Shown one piece after another: positions 16,232 to 26,851 of a DNA stretch of 64,000 bases (within the stretch, counting starts at the first letter, position 1; every line of letters starts with the position of its first letter). This DNA is from an uncultured Lachnospiraceae bacterium (GTDB taxonomy: Bacteria; Bacillota; Clostridia; Lachnospirales; Lachnospiraceae): positions 1 through 64,000 of the forward strand of contig ONHF01000009.1 of NCBI GenBank assembly GCA_900317555.1. Direction: 5' to 3'. The translations under genes and the position numbers were made by a program. The notes beneath the pieces are model-generated. The model ran no database searches. It saw nothing but the letters and a program-made list of their open reading frames with translations, and was not told where the DNA came from.

Positions 16232-17092
16232 ATGAACGAACAGAAGACAGCGATTCTTGTGGATTCCGGCTGCGATATCCCCAAGGTCATCCGTGAACAG
16301 TACGATATCCGTATCCTTCCGCTTCGCGTGATTTATCCCGAGAAGGATTACCGGGACGGCGTGGATATCGATCCTATGATGGTCTACAAAAGGTTCCCGG
16401 AAGAATTTCCCTCCACTTCCACGCCTTCGATTGCGGAAGTGACGGATGAGTTCGAAAAGCTCGCCGATGAGGGATTCAGGAAAGTCATTGCGGTTACGAT
16501 TTCGAGCGGTCTGTCCGGCACGTTCAACACGATCCGCCTCGCGGCGTCGGAAGAGGAACGGCTCGAGGTTTTTCCGTTTGACACAAAGAACATATCGATC
16601 GGTTCCGGCCTGTTCGCGATCTGGGCGGCCAGAAAGCTGCAGGAAGGCATGACTTTTGAGGAGCTGAAGGAAGCACTTCCTTTGAAAATCGCGGATAGCA
16701 AGGTCTTCTTCTATATGGATACGCTCAAGTATCTGCAAAGAGGCGGCAGAATCGGCAAGGTGGCAGGCGCCGTCGGCGATCTGCTCCGGCTCAAACCGAT
16801 GATTTCCTGCGATGAGAACGGAACTTATTATACGGTGGCCAAGATCCGCGGAACGAAATTCGCGAAGCTGCGGCTCATGGAAGAGGTGGTTAAATTCTGC
16901 CTAGGACACCGTTCGTGGATTGTCGTGGAAGAGGGCGATGCGCATGCCGAAGCCATGGAGATGGAGAACATGCTGCAGTCCCATGAGCTGCTGCTGAACA
17001 AGGAAATTCTGTTCGAGCAGCAGATTACGGCGACGATGGCGATCAACACAGGCCCCGGTCTTGTGGGCGTGGGGGTTCTGCGCAATCCGTAA
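16232..17092 (+). CDS. DegV family fatty-acid-binding protein
   Basis: A 286-residue EDD-fold protein. DegV/FakB proteins bind a fatty acid and present it to the FakA kinase. Typical family features are the start ILVDSGCDIP, the loop STSTPSIAEV, TISSGLSGTFNT, and KYLQRGGRI. The ATG has GGGGGAAAGACC upstream. It is monocistronic: its own promoter lies in front and a hairpin follows at 17268-17314. No fakA gene is nearby, as is usual for the many DegV paralogues of Clostridia. Confidence 0.93.
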   Translation: MNEQKTAILVDSGCDIPKVIREQYDIRILPLRVIYPEKDYRDGVDIDPMMVYKRFPEEFPSTSTPSIAEVTDEFEKLADEGFRKVIAVTISSGLSGTFNTIRLAASEEERLEVFPFDTKNISIGSGLFAIWAARKLQEGMTFEELKEALPLKIADSKVFFYMDTLKYLQRGGRIGKVAGAVGDLLRLKPMISCDENGTYYTVAKIRGTKFAKLRLMEEVVKFCLGHRSWIVVEEGDAHAEAMEMENMLQSHELLLNKEILFEQQITATMAINTGPGLVGVGVLRNP

Positions 17093-18647
<1,555 letters not shown>

Positions 18648-18651
<4 letters not shown>

Positions 18652-19325
18652 CGAAGAAAGAACGGGTGGAGGGGATTCTCCGCCTTCTGGATGAACATTA
18701 CGGAACAGACCTTGGCGCTACGCTCGACTATGCGCCGGACAAGGCGTGGCAGCTTTTATTTTCAACGATACTGTCTGCGCAGTGCACGGATGCGCGCGTC
18801 AACATGGTGACGAAGGATCTGTATGTCAAATACAAGGATGTGCAGGCGTTTGCGGACGCGGATCTTCACGAGCTGGAACAGGACATTCACTCGATCGGCT
18901 TCTATCACAGCAAGGCGAAGAATCTGATCGCCTGCGCGAAGAAGCTGATCAGCGATTTCGAAGGGCAGGTGCCGCGGACGATCGAAGAACTGACGTCGCT
19001 CCCGGGCGTCGGCAGGAAGACCGCCAACGTCATCCGCGGGAATATTTATCATGATCCGAGTATTGTCGTGGACACCCATGTCGGGCGTATCTCGCGGCGG
19101 CTCGGACTTACGAAGGAAACAGAGCCTGCCAAAGTCGAGCGGGACCTCATGAAGGCGCTGCCGGAAGACCACTGGATTCTCATCAATTTGCAGGGAATCA
19201 CACTCGGGCGGGAAATCTGCAAGGCGCCGACGCCGCGCTGCGGGGAATGTTTTCTCACGCAGTACTGCCGGTACTATGAGCAGAACGAAAAGGCGGCGAA
19301 GCGGAAACAGAAGGAGACGGAATGA
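18648..19325 (+). CDS. nth: endonuclease III (base-excision DNA glycosylase/AP lyase)
   Basis: A 225-residue enzyme that removes oxidised pyrimidines and nicks AP sites. It has the helix-hairpin-helix SLPGVGRKTANVI with catalytic K124, catalytic D142 in VVDTHVGR, and the [4Fe-4S] loop C192-x6-C199-x2-C202-x5-C208. Length is normal for the family. The start overlaps the galactokinase stop (ATGA), and its own stop overlaps the next glycosyltransferase start, so it is embedded in what looks like one transcription unit with glycan genes, an odd place for a repair gene. Confidence 0.96.
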
Positions 19326-20350
19326 AGCTTATCAGCGTGGTTGTTCCCTGCTACAATGAGGAAGAGAATGTCTTCCCGTTTTACGAGGAATTCATGAAAA
19401 ACAAACCATTCCTCGATGCAAACGATCTGAACTACGAGATCCTTTATATCGATGACGGCTGCAGGGACCATACAGCGGACAAGGTAAAAGAGCTGATCGA
19501 AAAAGACAGGCATATCCGTCTGATTTCGTTTTCGCGCAATTTCGGGAAGGAGGCCGGCATCTACGCGGGGCTTTCCCATGCCCGGGGCGACTATGTCTGC
19601 ATGATGGACGCCGATCTGCAGGACCCGCCGGCGCTGCTGCCGGAGCTTTACAAGGCAGTCACAGAAGAAGGCTATGACTGCGCGGCGACAAGGCGCGTGG
19701 ACCGGAAAGGAGAACCGCCGATCCGTTCGTTCTTCGCGAGGCGCTTCTATGCCCTGATGAAAAAGTTTTCGGACGCGGACCTTGTGGACGGCGCGAGAGA
19801 CTACCGGCTGATGACGAGGCAGATGGTCGATGCTGTTTTGTCGATGCAGGAGTACAACCGTTTTTCCAAAGGAATCTTCGGCTGGATCGGCTTCCGGACG
19901 AAATGGATTGAATTTGAGAACATCGAACGTCTGCACGGCGAGACGAAATGGAACTTCTGGAGTCTGTTTGCGTATGCTGTGGACGGAATTATCGATTTTT
20001 CGAGCATGCCGCTGACCTTCGCGGCAGTCATGGGATTTGTGCTGTCTTTTGTCGCGATTGTCATGCTGGTTTTTGTCTTCCTGCGGGCAGCCATCTTCGG
20101 CGATCCGGTCGCCGGCTGGCCGTCCACAATCTGCATCATGCTCCTGATCGCGGGACTGCAGATGCTGATGCTGGGTGTCATCGGTCAGTACCTTTCCAAG
20201 ACGTACCTTGAGGTGAAACGGCGCCCGATTTATATTCTGCGGGAGGAGCTTGGCGGAGAAGCTGCCGTGCGGGCAGATGACGCGGCTTCCGGCGTCCGGA
20301 AGGACGCTGCGGATCATGCTTTGCCCGGCACAGAGGATACAAAGGCATGA
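19322..20350 (+). CDS. polyprenyl-phosphate glycosyltransferase, family 2 (GtrB/DPM1-like)
   Basis: A 342-residue GT2 enzyme that probably moves a sugar from a nucleotide donor to undecaprenyl phosphate. The catalytic half starts with VVVPCYNEEEN, has IDDGCRDHT and the metal-binding DADLQDPP, and two hydrophobic segments lie at about 227-252 and 264-288, as in GtrB and bactoprenol glucosyltransferases. The last 40 residues are polar and Ala/Asp-rich. It overlaps nth by four bases and the sugar-phosphate transferase by four bases. It is the first gene of the glycan assembly cluster 19322-29208. Confidence 0.9.
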   Translation: MKLISVVVPCYNEEENVFPFYEEFMKNKPFLDANDLNYEILYIDDGCRDHTADKVKELIEKDRHIRLISFSRNFGKEAGIYAGLSHARGDYVCMMDADLQDPPALLPELYKAVTEEGYDCAATRRVDRKGEPPIRSFFARRFYALMKKFSDADLVDGARDYRLMTRQMVDAVLSMQEYNRFSKGIFGWIGFRTKWIEFENIERLHGETKWNFWSLFAYAVDGIIDFSSMPLTFAAVMGFVLSFVAIVMLVFVFLRAAIFGDPVAGWPSTICIMLLIAGLQMLMLGVIGQYLSKTYLEVKRRPIYILREELGGEAAVRADDAASGVRKDAADHALPGTEDTKA

Positions 20351-21726
20351 AGAGCAAAACAAACGCAATCCGGAAAATCATCGCGATGGAGCTGCCGCTG
20401 CTGGGGATTCTGATTCAGGTGGCAGGTTACGCCCTGATCTGGTTCCGGTACTATTATCCGCTCGTGCGGCTGCGCCTGAAATTCTACTTTAACGGGCATG
20501 CGCTGGTGCTGGTGATTTATTTTATTCTGCTGCTGTTTTTCATGGCGACCTACGGAGGATTCAACGCGGGCTACATGAAAAAGGCAGATGTCATTCTGTC
20601 CCAGAGCTTTTCTCTGCTTGCCGTAAACGTGATCTCGTATCTGGAGGACTCGCTGCTGCGCAACTGGCTGCTGCCTGCGGTGCCGCTGCTCGTTCTGACG
20701 GCGGCGCAGATTGCGTTCGCGGTTGTCTGGGTCGGCTTTTGCGACAGGGCATATAAGAGGGCATTTCCGCCGCTCTCTCTTTCCCTGATTCACGGCAGCC
20801 GCGACATCAAAGAGATCATGCGCAAGTTCGGGACCCGCCCCGACAAGTATGTCATCGCGCGGACGATTGATATCAGCGCCGGGATGGAGAAGGTGCAGGA
20901 AGAAATCTTAAAGGACGGCAGGGGCGTTGTTCTCTGGGATATCCCGACATCTTTCCGCAACGAGCTCATCAAGTCCTGCTACGCGAACGGCATCCGTATC
21001 TACATGATGCCGAAGATCCCGGATGTGCTGATCAAGGGATCGCTCCAGATGCACCTGTTCGATACGCCGCTTTACATGACAAGGGAGTACGCGCTGACGT
21101 TCCGCCAGCGCTTCTGGAAGCGGGTCATTGATGTTGTCTGCTCGCTGCTTCTTCTGATCATTACTTCGCCGTTCTTTCTCATTACGGCGATTGTGATCAA
21201 GGCGTATGACCACGGACCTGTTTTCTATAAACAGGTGCGATGCACGCAGGGCGGCCGTGAATTCCGGATCATCAAGTTCCGCAGCATGAAAGTGGACGCG
21301 GAGAAAGACGGTGTCGCGAGGCTTGCCTCGCAGAACGATGACAGGATCACGCCGGTCGGGCATTTTATCAGGAAAGTCCGTATTGACGAGCTGCCCCAGC
21401 TGATCAATATTTTAAAAGGCGAGATGTCCTTCATCGGTCCACGCCCGGAGCGGCCGGAGATTATCCGGCAGTATGTGAAGGAAATGCCGGAATTTGTTTT
21501 CCGGATGAAAGTCAAGGCGGGGCTTGCCGGCTACGCGCAGGTCTACGGCAAGTACAACACGACGCCTTATGACAAGCTCAAGCTGGATCTGACGTATATT
21601 CAGAATTACAGTGTATGGATGGATATCAAGCTGATGCTGCTGACACTGAAAATTCTGCTGACGCCGGAGAGCACGGAAGGCGTCAGTGACGGACAGGTCA
21701 CAGCCATGCACTCGGAGGAAGAATGA
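20347..21726 (+). CDS. undecaprenyl-phosphate sugar phosphotransferase (WbaP/bacterial sugar transferase family)
   Basis: A 459-residue initiating enzyme that transfers sugar-1-phosphate to undecaprenyl phosphate. The N-terminus has about four membrane segments (residues 10-30, 48-68, 80-100 and 105-130), followed by a Rossmann-like region and the C-terminal catalytic domain: KRVIDVVCSLLLLIITSPFF as the re-entrant helix, GPVFYKQVR, IIKFRSM, DELPQLINILKGEMSFIGPRP. This is the ExoY/WbaP type with an additional N-terminal half. It is translationally coupled on both sides. It most likely starts synthesis of the repeat unit built by this cluster. Confidence 0.93.
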   Translation: MKSKTNAIRKIIAMELPLLGILIQVAGYALIWFRYYYPLVRLRLKFYFNGHALVLVIYFILLLFFMATYGGFNAGYMKKADVILSQSFSLLAVNVISYLEDSLLRNWLLPAVPLLVLTAAQIAFAVVWVGFCDRAYKRAFPPLSLSLIHGSRDIKEIMRKFGTRPDKYVIARTIDISAGMEKVQEEILKDGRGVVLWDIPTSFRNELIKSCYANGIRIYMMPKIPDVLIKGSLQMHLFDTPLYMTREYALTFRQRFWKRVIDVVCSLLLLIITSPFFLITAIVIKAYDHGPVFYKQVRCTQGGREFRIIKFRSMKVDAEKDGVARLASQNDDRITPVGHFIRKVRIDELPQLINILKGEMSFIGPRPERPEIIRQYVKEMPEFVFRMKVKAGLAGYAQVYGKYNTTPYDKLKLDLTYIQNYSVWMDIKLMLLTLKILLTPESTEGVSDGQVTAMHSEEE

Positions 21727-22796
21727 AGAGGGAAACTGATACAGAGCAGAATACATGTGCCGTTTCCGGCCGTTCGCTGTACCTGCGTATGCTGCGCAGG
21801 CTCTGGATCGTGCCGCTTGCGGCGCTGGTTCTTGCTGTCCTCTTCGGCCTTGTCTATCACTGCGCGCTTTTACTGCAGCCCGGAAGAAAGCTGTACCGGC
21901 AGACCGCCAAATACTATATTCACTTTGCCTTTAACGACAAAACACAGAAGACGTATGACTACTATAACGCGGCGACCTGGGAAGACATTGTTTTTTCGGA
22001 CCCGTTGATCCGGGACGCGCTCGCGGCAAAGCTTCCCGCCGGCATGACGATGGATGAGGCGCGGGAAGATACACAGATCACCCTGATTTCGGACATCCGC
22101 CTGATGACCGCGGAAGTGAACGCGAAGTCGGAGGAAGAGTGCGCGGCTGTGATTGGCGGCCTTACAGACGGCCTGCAGACGTTCGCGGGGGCGCGGGAAG
22201 AGTTTGACAGCATTGAGTTTCTGTCGGCTTCGGAACCGGAGCCGGTCCTGTACCATGACCGAACGAGGAACGCGGTGCTTCTTGGCGCGTTTCTGGGACT
22301 GCTCTTTGGTTTCTGCCTTCTGTGGATCGCCGAATCCGGGAGCGGACGGGTATATGTTCCCGAAGAAGCCGAAGATGTGCTGGGGCTTCCGGTACTTGGC
22401 GTGTTTGCCGGAAACCGGAGCAGGGAACTGCCGGCATTTCTTGCAGCGCAGACGAAAATCAATCTGGAGAAGTTTGCAGCGGCGTCCGGAGAAAAGCCGC
22501 TGCTGCTTGTATCGGCATCGGGCAGGGAAACCGCGGAAGGCGCGGCAAAGCTATGGAAAGAACTGCAAAGCGGCGCTGACCGGCCGGCACTTCTGCCTTC
22601 GGGAGATCCCGCGGACCCTTCGTTTGCAGAGGCTGCCGCGCAGGCGATGGAAGCACTCATCGTCCTGCCGGCAGGAAGAGAAAATGCCGCGCGGACGCTG
22701 GCGCTTGTCCGGCAGCTGCGGAAGATGGATGTTACTCCGGCCGGCATTCTTTTTGTGAACGCGGACGGAAAGTTTTTGAGATATTACTACAGATGA
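21723..22796 (+). CDS. Wzz-type chain-length protein with degenerate kinase-like domain
   Basis: A 357-residue protein. Membrane segments at about 28-50 and 184-203 enclose an extracytoplasmic region, the plan of Wzz/CapA polysaccharide co-polymerases. Unlike short CapA-type proteins it continues with about 150 residues that follow the layout of a CpsD/BY-kinase domain: VLGLPVLGVF, LLLVSASGRETAEGA where Walker A should be, ALIVLPAGRENAARTL, GILFVNAD, and a terminal RYYYR. The Walker A lysine and the Walker A' DxD are absent, so it should not bind ATP in the usual way. It overlaps its neighbours by four bases on each side. Confidence 0.78.
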   Translation: MKRETDTEQNTCAVSGRSLYLRMLRRLWIVPLAALVLAVLFGLVYHCALLLQPGRKLYRQTAKYYIHFAFNDKTQKTYDYYNAATWEDIVFSDPLIRDALAAKLPAGMTMDEAREDTQITLISDIRLMTAEVNAKSEEECAAVIGGLTDGLQTFAGAREEFDSIEFLSASEPEPVLYHDRTRNAVLLGAFLGLLFGFCLLWIAESGSGRVYVPEEAEDVLGLPVLGVFAGNRSRELPAFLAAQTKINLEKFAAASGEKPLLLVSASGRETAEGAAKLWKELQSGADRPALLPSGDPADPSFAEAAAQAMEALIVLPAGRENAARTLALVRQLRKMDVTPAGILFVNADGKFLRYYYR

Positions 22797-23575
22797 AAGT
22801 TCAGGTACTGGTAGCCGCCGTGCAGGAAAATGACATCATGCTGGCGGAACATATGAATATATCGACGGAAGCCGTGATCTGCAACCAGTGTCAGGAGGTC
22901 GCATACAAGGAATTCGAGCGCAAGGGGCGGCTTGTCCGCTCGTACGCGTTCGAGGACCGGGGCGTCGGCAGAAACCGCAATAATGCGCTGCTTCGCGCGG
23001 ACGGTGACCTTGTTCTGTTCGCGGATGAAGACATTGTCTACGATGATGACTATGAGGCGAAGATCATCAGCGAATTTGAGCAGATGCAGGACGCGGACAT
23101 CATCATGTTCAACGTCGCCGCGGTCGAATCCCGGCAGACCTACGAGAACACGAGAAGGAAACGGGTGCGCTGGTACAACTACGGACGCTATCCTACCTAC
23201 GCGATGTGCTGCAGACTGAGTGCGCTTCGGAAGGCAAATGTGTGGTTTTCGCTGCTGTTCGGGGGAGGCGCGCAGTACAGTAACGGAGAGGACAGCCTGT
23301 TCATTCATGACTGCTTAAAGAAAGGCCTGAAGATTTACGCGGCCGCAGTCTCGATCGGGCATGAAAGAGCGAGAAAGAACGGGGAGTCTACCTGGTTCAA
23401 AGGGTACAACGAGAAGTTTTTCTATGACAGGGGTGTCCTGTATCACTACCTGTACGGGCATATGCAGCGGCCGTTCGCGCTGCGCTTCCTGTTCTCGCAC
23501 AAGGCGCTGATGTGCCGGCAGATTCCGGTACGGCAGGCGTACAAGCTGATGGTCAAAGGAATGAAGGAAGCTTGA
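22793..23575 (+). CDS. glycosyltransferase family 2-like protein
   Basis: A 260-residue cytoplasmic protein with a compact GT-A fold. GRNRNNALLRADGDLVLF followed by ADED is the donor/metal-binding region, and GGGAQYSNGEDSLF resembles the acceptor-side ED motif of inverting family 2 enzymes. The N-terminus (VQVLVAAVQENDIML) lacks the usual VSVVIPxYN form. It lies in the glycan cluster, overlapping the Wzz-like gene by four bases, and the next gene starts at its stop codon. Donor and acceptor are unknown. Confidence 0.8.
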   Translation: MKVQVLVAAVQENDIMLAEHMNISTEAVICNQCQEVAYKEFERKGRLVRSYAFEDRGVGRNRNNALLRADGDLVLFADEDIVYDDDYEAKIISEFEQMQDADIIMFNVAAVESRQTYENTRRKRVRWYNYGRYPTYAMCCRLSALRKANVWFSLLFGGGAQYSNGEDSLFIHDCLKKGLKIYAAAVSIGHERARKNGESTWFKGYNEKFFYDRGVLYHYLYGHMQRPFALRFLFSHKALMCRQIPVRQAYKLMVKGMKEA

Positions 23576-24690
23576 TTCTGTATATTCTGATCACAACGGC
23601 GGCGCTGCTGCCTGCATATTACGCGCAAAAACATGAGCGTTCCGGAAAAGCCTGCCTTTTTACGATTTTCCTTGTGCTGGCAGTCCCCGCCGTGCTCCGG
23701 CAGGAAACCGGCAATGACTATATGCGCTACGTCGAGGTGTTTCACCTCGCGGCTTCCCGGGCCGTGGTACCGACGGAACCGGGCTTTAACCGGCTGGCGA
23801 GGCTTGTCTACGCGCTCTGCGGATATGAGAATTACCTGCTGCTGTTTGCAATTTACGCGGTTCTCACGGTGTTCTTTTTCCTGCTTGCCATGAAAAGGCT
23901 CTCGCCGGATTTTGCCTTTACGCTTTTTGTGTTTCTGACGTCCGGCTATTATTTTCAGAGTTATAATACGGTGCGGTATTATTTCGCGCTTTCGATTGTT
24001 CTTTTCGCATTGTATTTCTTTCTGCGGCGGGAGTACGTGTGGTTCCTTTTACTGGTCGGCCTCGCGGCACTGTTTCATAAATCCGCGCTGCTTGTACTGG
24101 CTTTCTACCCGCTCGCTCTGCATGTCTTCAGAAAATGGCAGGCCGTGGTGCCGGCCCTTTTCGGAGCGGGAATGCTGCTGTTTAAAGAACCGGTCATGGT
24201 GCTTGTAAGAAAGCTATATCCCTCGTATGAGGGAACGGAAATCCTCGCTGCCGGCGGCCGGCCGAGCGCCGGGAACATTCTGCGCTGCACGCTGGTGCTG
24301 CTTCTCGCGCTTGGAATACTCGTCAGGACAGGGAAGGCGCGGGAGACATTGGAAAGTCCCGCGGGTACACGCGGCCGCGCGCGGGTTTTCTATATCAACT
24401 GCACGGCCATGGCACTTCTTCTGTATGTCTTCGGCTGGTTTATTCCCGAGCTTTCGCGCATCTGTTACTACCTGACGATGACGCAGATTTTCCTGCTGCC
24501 GGATGTTTTATCCCTGCTTCCTGCGGAAAGCAGGCAGCGGAAGGTGCTGACAGGCGCGGTTCTTGCGGCAGGGATTCTGGTGTTTGCCGTGTTTTTGAAG
24601 AACGCTGCCGCGCCGGACATCCGGATTCTGCCGTACAGGACGTTTCTTTTTCACGAGATGTCACAGACGCCATCGCGCAGTATCCGCTGA
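23572..24690 (+). CDS. EpsG-family membrane protein (putative polysaccharide polymerase)
   Basis: A 372-residue protein with about ten hydrophobic segments. The RQETGNDYMRYVEVF motif after the second segment and the long periplasmic loop fit the EpsG family, which is thought to polymerise exopolysaccharide repeat units like Wzy. I take TTG at 23572 as the start: it overlaps the previous stop codon, has AAGGA just upstream, and begins directly with the first membrane helix. Starts further upstream lie within the preceding gene. The following gene begins 36 bases after the stop. Confidence 0.82.
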   Translation: MILYILITTAALLPAYYAQKHERSGKACLFTIFLVLAVPAVLRQETGNDYMRYVEVFHLAASRAVVPTEPGFNRLARLVYALCGYENYLLLFAIYAVLTVFFFLLAMKRLSPDFAFTLFVFLTSGYYFQSYNTVRYYFALSIVLFALYFFLRREYVWFLLLVGLAALFHKSALLVLAFYPLALHVFRKWQAVVPALFGAGMLLFKEPVMVLVRKLYPSYEGTEILAAGGRPSAGNILRCTLVLLLALGILVRTGKARETLESPAGTRGRARVFYINCTAMALLLYVFGWFIPELSRICYYLTMTQIFLLPDVLSLLPAESRQRKVLTGAVLAAGILVFAVFLKNAAAPDIRILPYRTFLFHEMSQTPSRSIR

Positions 24691-24726
24691 GCTGTTTCCC
24701 GGCGCGCCGCACCATAAGGATAGCCA

Positions 24727-25533
24727 ATGAACACACCGTTTTACTCGATTATTGTTGTTTCCTATAACGCCGGAGAAAAGCTTTCGGCTACCATAAAGAG
24801 CATTCTTTCCCAGACGTTCGGAGAATACGAGATCATAGTAAAGGACGCGCTGTCGACGGACGGATCGACAGCGAAGCTCCCGGAGGATCCGAGAATCCGC
24901 CTGATTCAGGGAAAGGATCGCGGCATATACGACGGCATGAATATCGCGCTTTTGTCTTCGCGGGGCGAATATATTTATTTCCTGAACTGCGGCGACCTGC
25001 TGGCCTCGGAAGCTGTGCTCGAAAAGGTACACGCGGAAATCAGCCGGAAAGAAGACGGGCAGTCCGTTCCCGCGATCTTTTACGGACATGTGCTGGAGCG
25101 CAGAACAGGACAGACCGTCTTTGCGGCGCCGTCCATGAGCCATTTTGCGATGTACCGGTCGCTGCCCTGCCATCAGGCTTGTTTTTACGGCAGAGAACTG
25201 TTCGCGGAGCGGGCGTTTGACCTGCACTTCGCGGTGCGCGCGGACTATGAGCATTTCCTCTGGTGCGTCATGAAGAAGGGCGCGGCCGCGGTCCGGCTGG
25301 ATCTTGTGATCTGCGACTACGAAGGCGGCGGCTTTTCGGAAACGAAAAAGAACCGGGAGAGAAGTGCGCGGGAACATGAAGAGATCGCGCGGATGTATTT
25401 TACAGGCAAAGAACGCTTCCTTTACAGGACGTATATGATCGTTACCCTGCAGCCGCTGCGCGAGAAGATCGCGCACGGAAAACATACGGCTGCGCTTTAT
25501 GACAGGATCAGAAACCGTTTCTACGGCGGATAA
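24727..25533 (+). CDS. glycosyltransferase family 2 (WcaE/colanic-acid type)
   Basis: A 268-residue GT2 protein. The N-terminus SIIVVSYNAGEKL and the QGKDRGIYDGMNIALLSSRG segment are typical of the WcaE-like subgroup. The usual DxD appears as NCGD in YFLNCGDLL. RADYEHFLWCVMKKG fits the acceptor-side region. AAGGA lies upstream of the ATG. It belongs to the glycan cluster and would add one sugar to the lipid-linked repeat unit on the cytoplasmic face. Confidence 0.85.
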   Translation: MNTPFYSIIVVSYNAGEKLSATIKSILSQTFGEYEIIVKDALSTDGSTAKLPEDPRIRLIQGKDRGIYDGMNIALLSSRGEYIYFLNCGDLLASEAVLEKVHAEISRKEDGQSVPAIFYGHVLERRTGQTVFAAPSMSHFAMYRSLPCHQACFYGRELFAERAFDLHFAVRADYEHFLWCVMKKGAAAVRLDLVICDYEGGGFSETKKNRERSAREHEEIARMYFTGKERFLYRTYMIVTLQPLREKIAHGKHTAALYDRIRNRFYGG

Positions 25534-25539
25534 AAGACT

Positions 25540-26847
25540 ATGAAAGTACTCTGGTTATGCAATATCATGCTTCCGGCTTTCGCGAAAGCCTGCGGGCTGC
25601 CCTATTCCAACCGCGAAGGGTGGCTGACCGGAAGCTTTGAACGGCTGGTCAGCGAGCCTCTTCGCGGCGGAAGCAGTACGAGGCTCGTTGATCTTGGCGT
25701 CTGCTGTCCGGTGCCGGACAATCCCGGGGACTGCAGGATGGAAGTGGACGGCGCTGTTTTCTACGGATTTCATGAAAACCTGAACACGCCGGAAGTCTAC
25801 GACCACGCGCTCGAGGATCGTTTCTTTGCGATTCTCAAGGACTTCAAGCCGGATATCGTGCATATCTTCGGCACGGAGTTTCCGCACACGCTTGCAATGG
25901 TGCGCTCGTTCGGACATCCGGAGCGGACGCTGATCGGTATTCAGGGTCTTTGCTGCAGCATCGCGGACGCTTATATGGCGGATCTGCCGTACAGTGTGCA
26001 GCGAAGAGAGACATTCCGCGACCGTGTGAAAAACGACTCGTTGAAAATGCAGCGGCACAAATTCCGGATCCGCGCGCGGATGGAGGAGCAGGCGCTGCGG
26101 CATACCGCGCATATCACAGGGCGCACTTCGTTTGACAGGAGAGTTACGTCCGAAATCAATCCGGACGCGGTCTACCATTTCATGAATGAGACGATGCGGC
26201 CTGAATTCTATACCGGAGAGTGGAGCGCCGGGGACATGCAGCCGCACAGCATTTTCCTGAGTCAGGGAGACTATCCGCTCAAGGGCTTTCACTATATGCT
26301 GCAGGCAATGCCGGAAATTCTGCGGCACTTTCCGGACGCGCATCTGTATGTCGCGGGCAACAGCATTATCGGAAATGTCGGCGGCGTCCTTCCCGAAAAG
26401 AAAAAGTACCCGATGCCGTTGTGGATCACCTCCTACGGACTTTACCTTCGAAAGCTGATCCGCGAGAACGGGCTGTCATCGCATGTTACGATGCTGGGGA
26501 AGCTGAACGCGGAGCAGATGAAGCAGCAGTATCTCCACTCGAATGTTTTTGTCTGTTCGTCCATCATCGAGAATTCGCCGAACTCGGTCTGTGAGGCGAT
26601 GCTTCTCGGGATGCCGGTCGTCGCGGCAAAGGTCGGCGGCATCGGTGATCTGATTGACGACGGCCACGAAGGAATTCTGTTTCCGGGCGGCCGTTATATG
26701 GAACTTGCCGAAGGCGTCAAAACAATTTTTTTCGACAACGATCTCGCCGCCTGGCTCGGGAGCAGCGCCAGGGAACGCGCGCTGATTGTGCATAATCCGG
26801 ACACGAATTTCCGGCGGCTGATTGAAATTTACAGGAGCATTCTGTAA
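25540..26847 (+). CDS. glycosyltransferase family 4 (GT-B fold)
   Basis: A 435-residue protein with a GT-B architecture. The N-terminal domain starts VLWLCNIMLPAFAK and includes DIVHIFGTEFPH. The C-terminal donor-binding domain has SIIENSPNSVCEAMLLGMPVVA, the E-x7-E-type signature of family 4. The start lies 6 bases after the previous stop and the following gene starts 4 bases after this stop. It is part of the glycan assembly operon; sugar specificity cannot be predicted. Confidence 0.88.
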   Translation: MKVLWLCNIMLPAFAKACGLPYSNREGWLTGSFERLVSEPLRGGSSTRLVDLGVCCPVPDNPGDCRMEVDGAVFYGFHENLNTPEVYDHALEDRFFAILKDFKPDIVHIFGTEFPHTLAMVRSFGHPERTLIGIQGLCCSIADAYMADLPYSVQRRETFRDRVKNDSLKMQRHKFRIRARMEEQALRHTAHITGRTSFDRRVTSEINPDAVYHFMNETMRPEFYTGEWSAGDMQPHSIFLSQGDYPLKGFHYMLQAMPEILRHFPDAHLYVAGNSIIGNVGGVLPEKKKYPMPLWITSYGLYLRKLIRENGLSSHVTMLGKLNAEQMKQQYLHSNVFVCSSIIENSPNSVCEAMLLGMPVVAAKVGGIGDLIDDGHEGILFPGGRYMELAEGVKTIFFDNDLAAWLGSSARERALIVHNPDTNFRRLIEIYRSIL

Positions 26848-26851
26848 CAGC

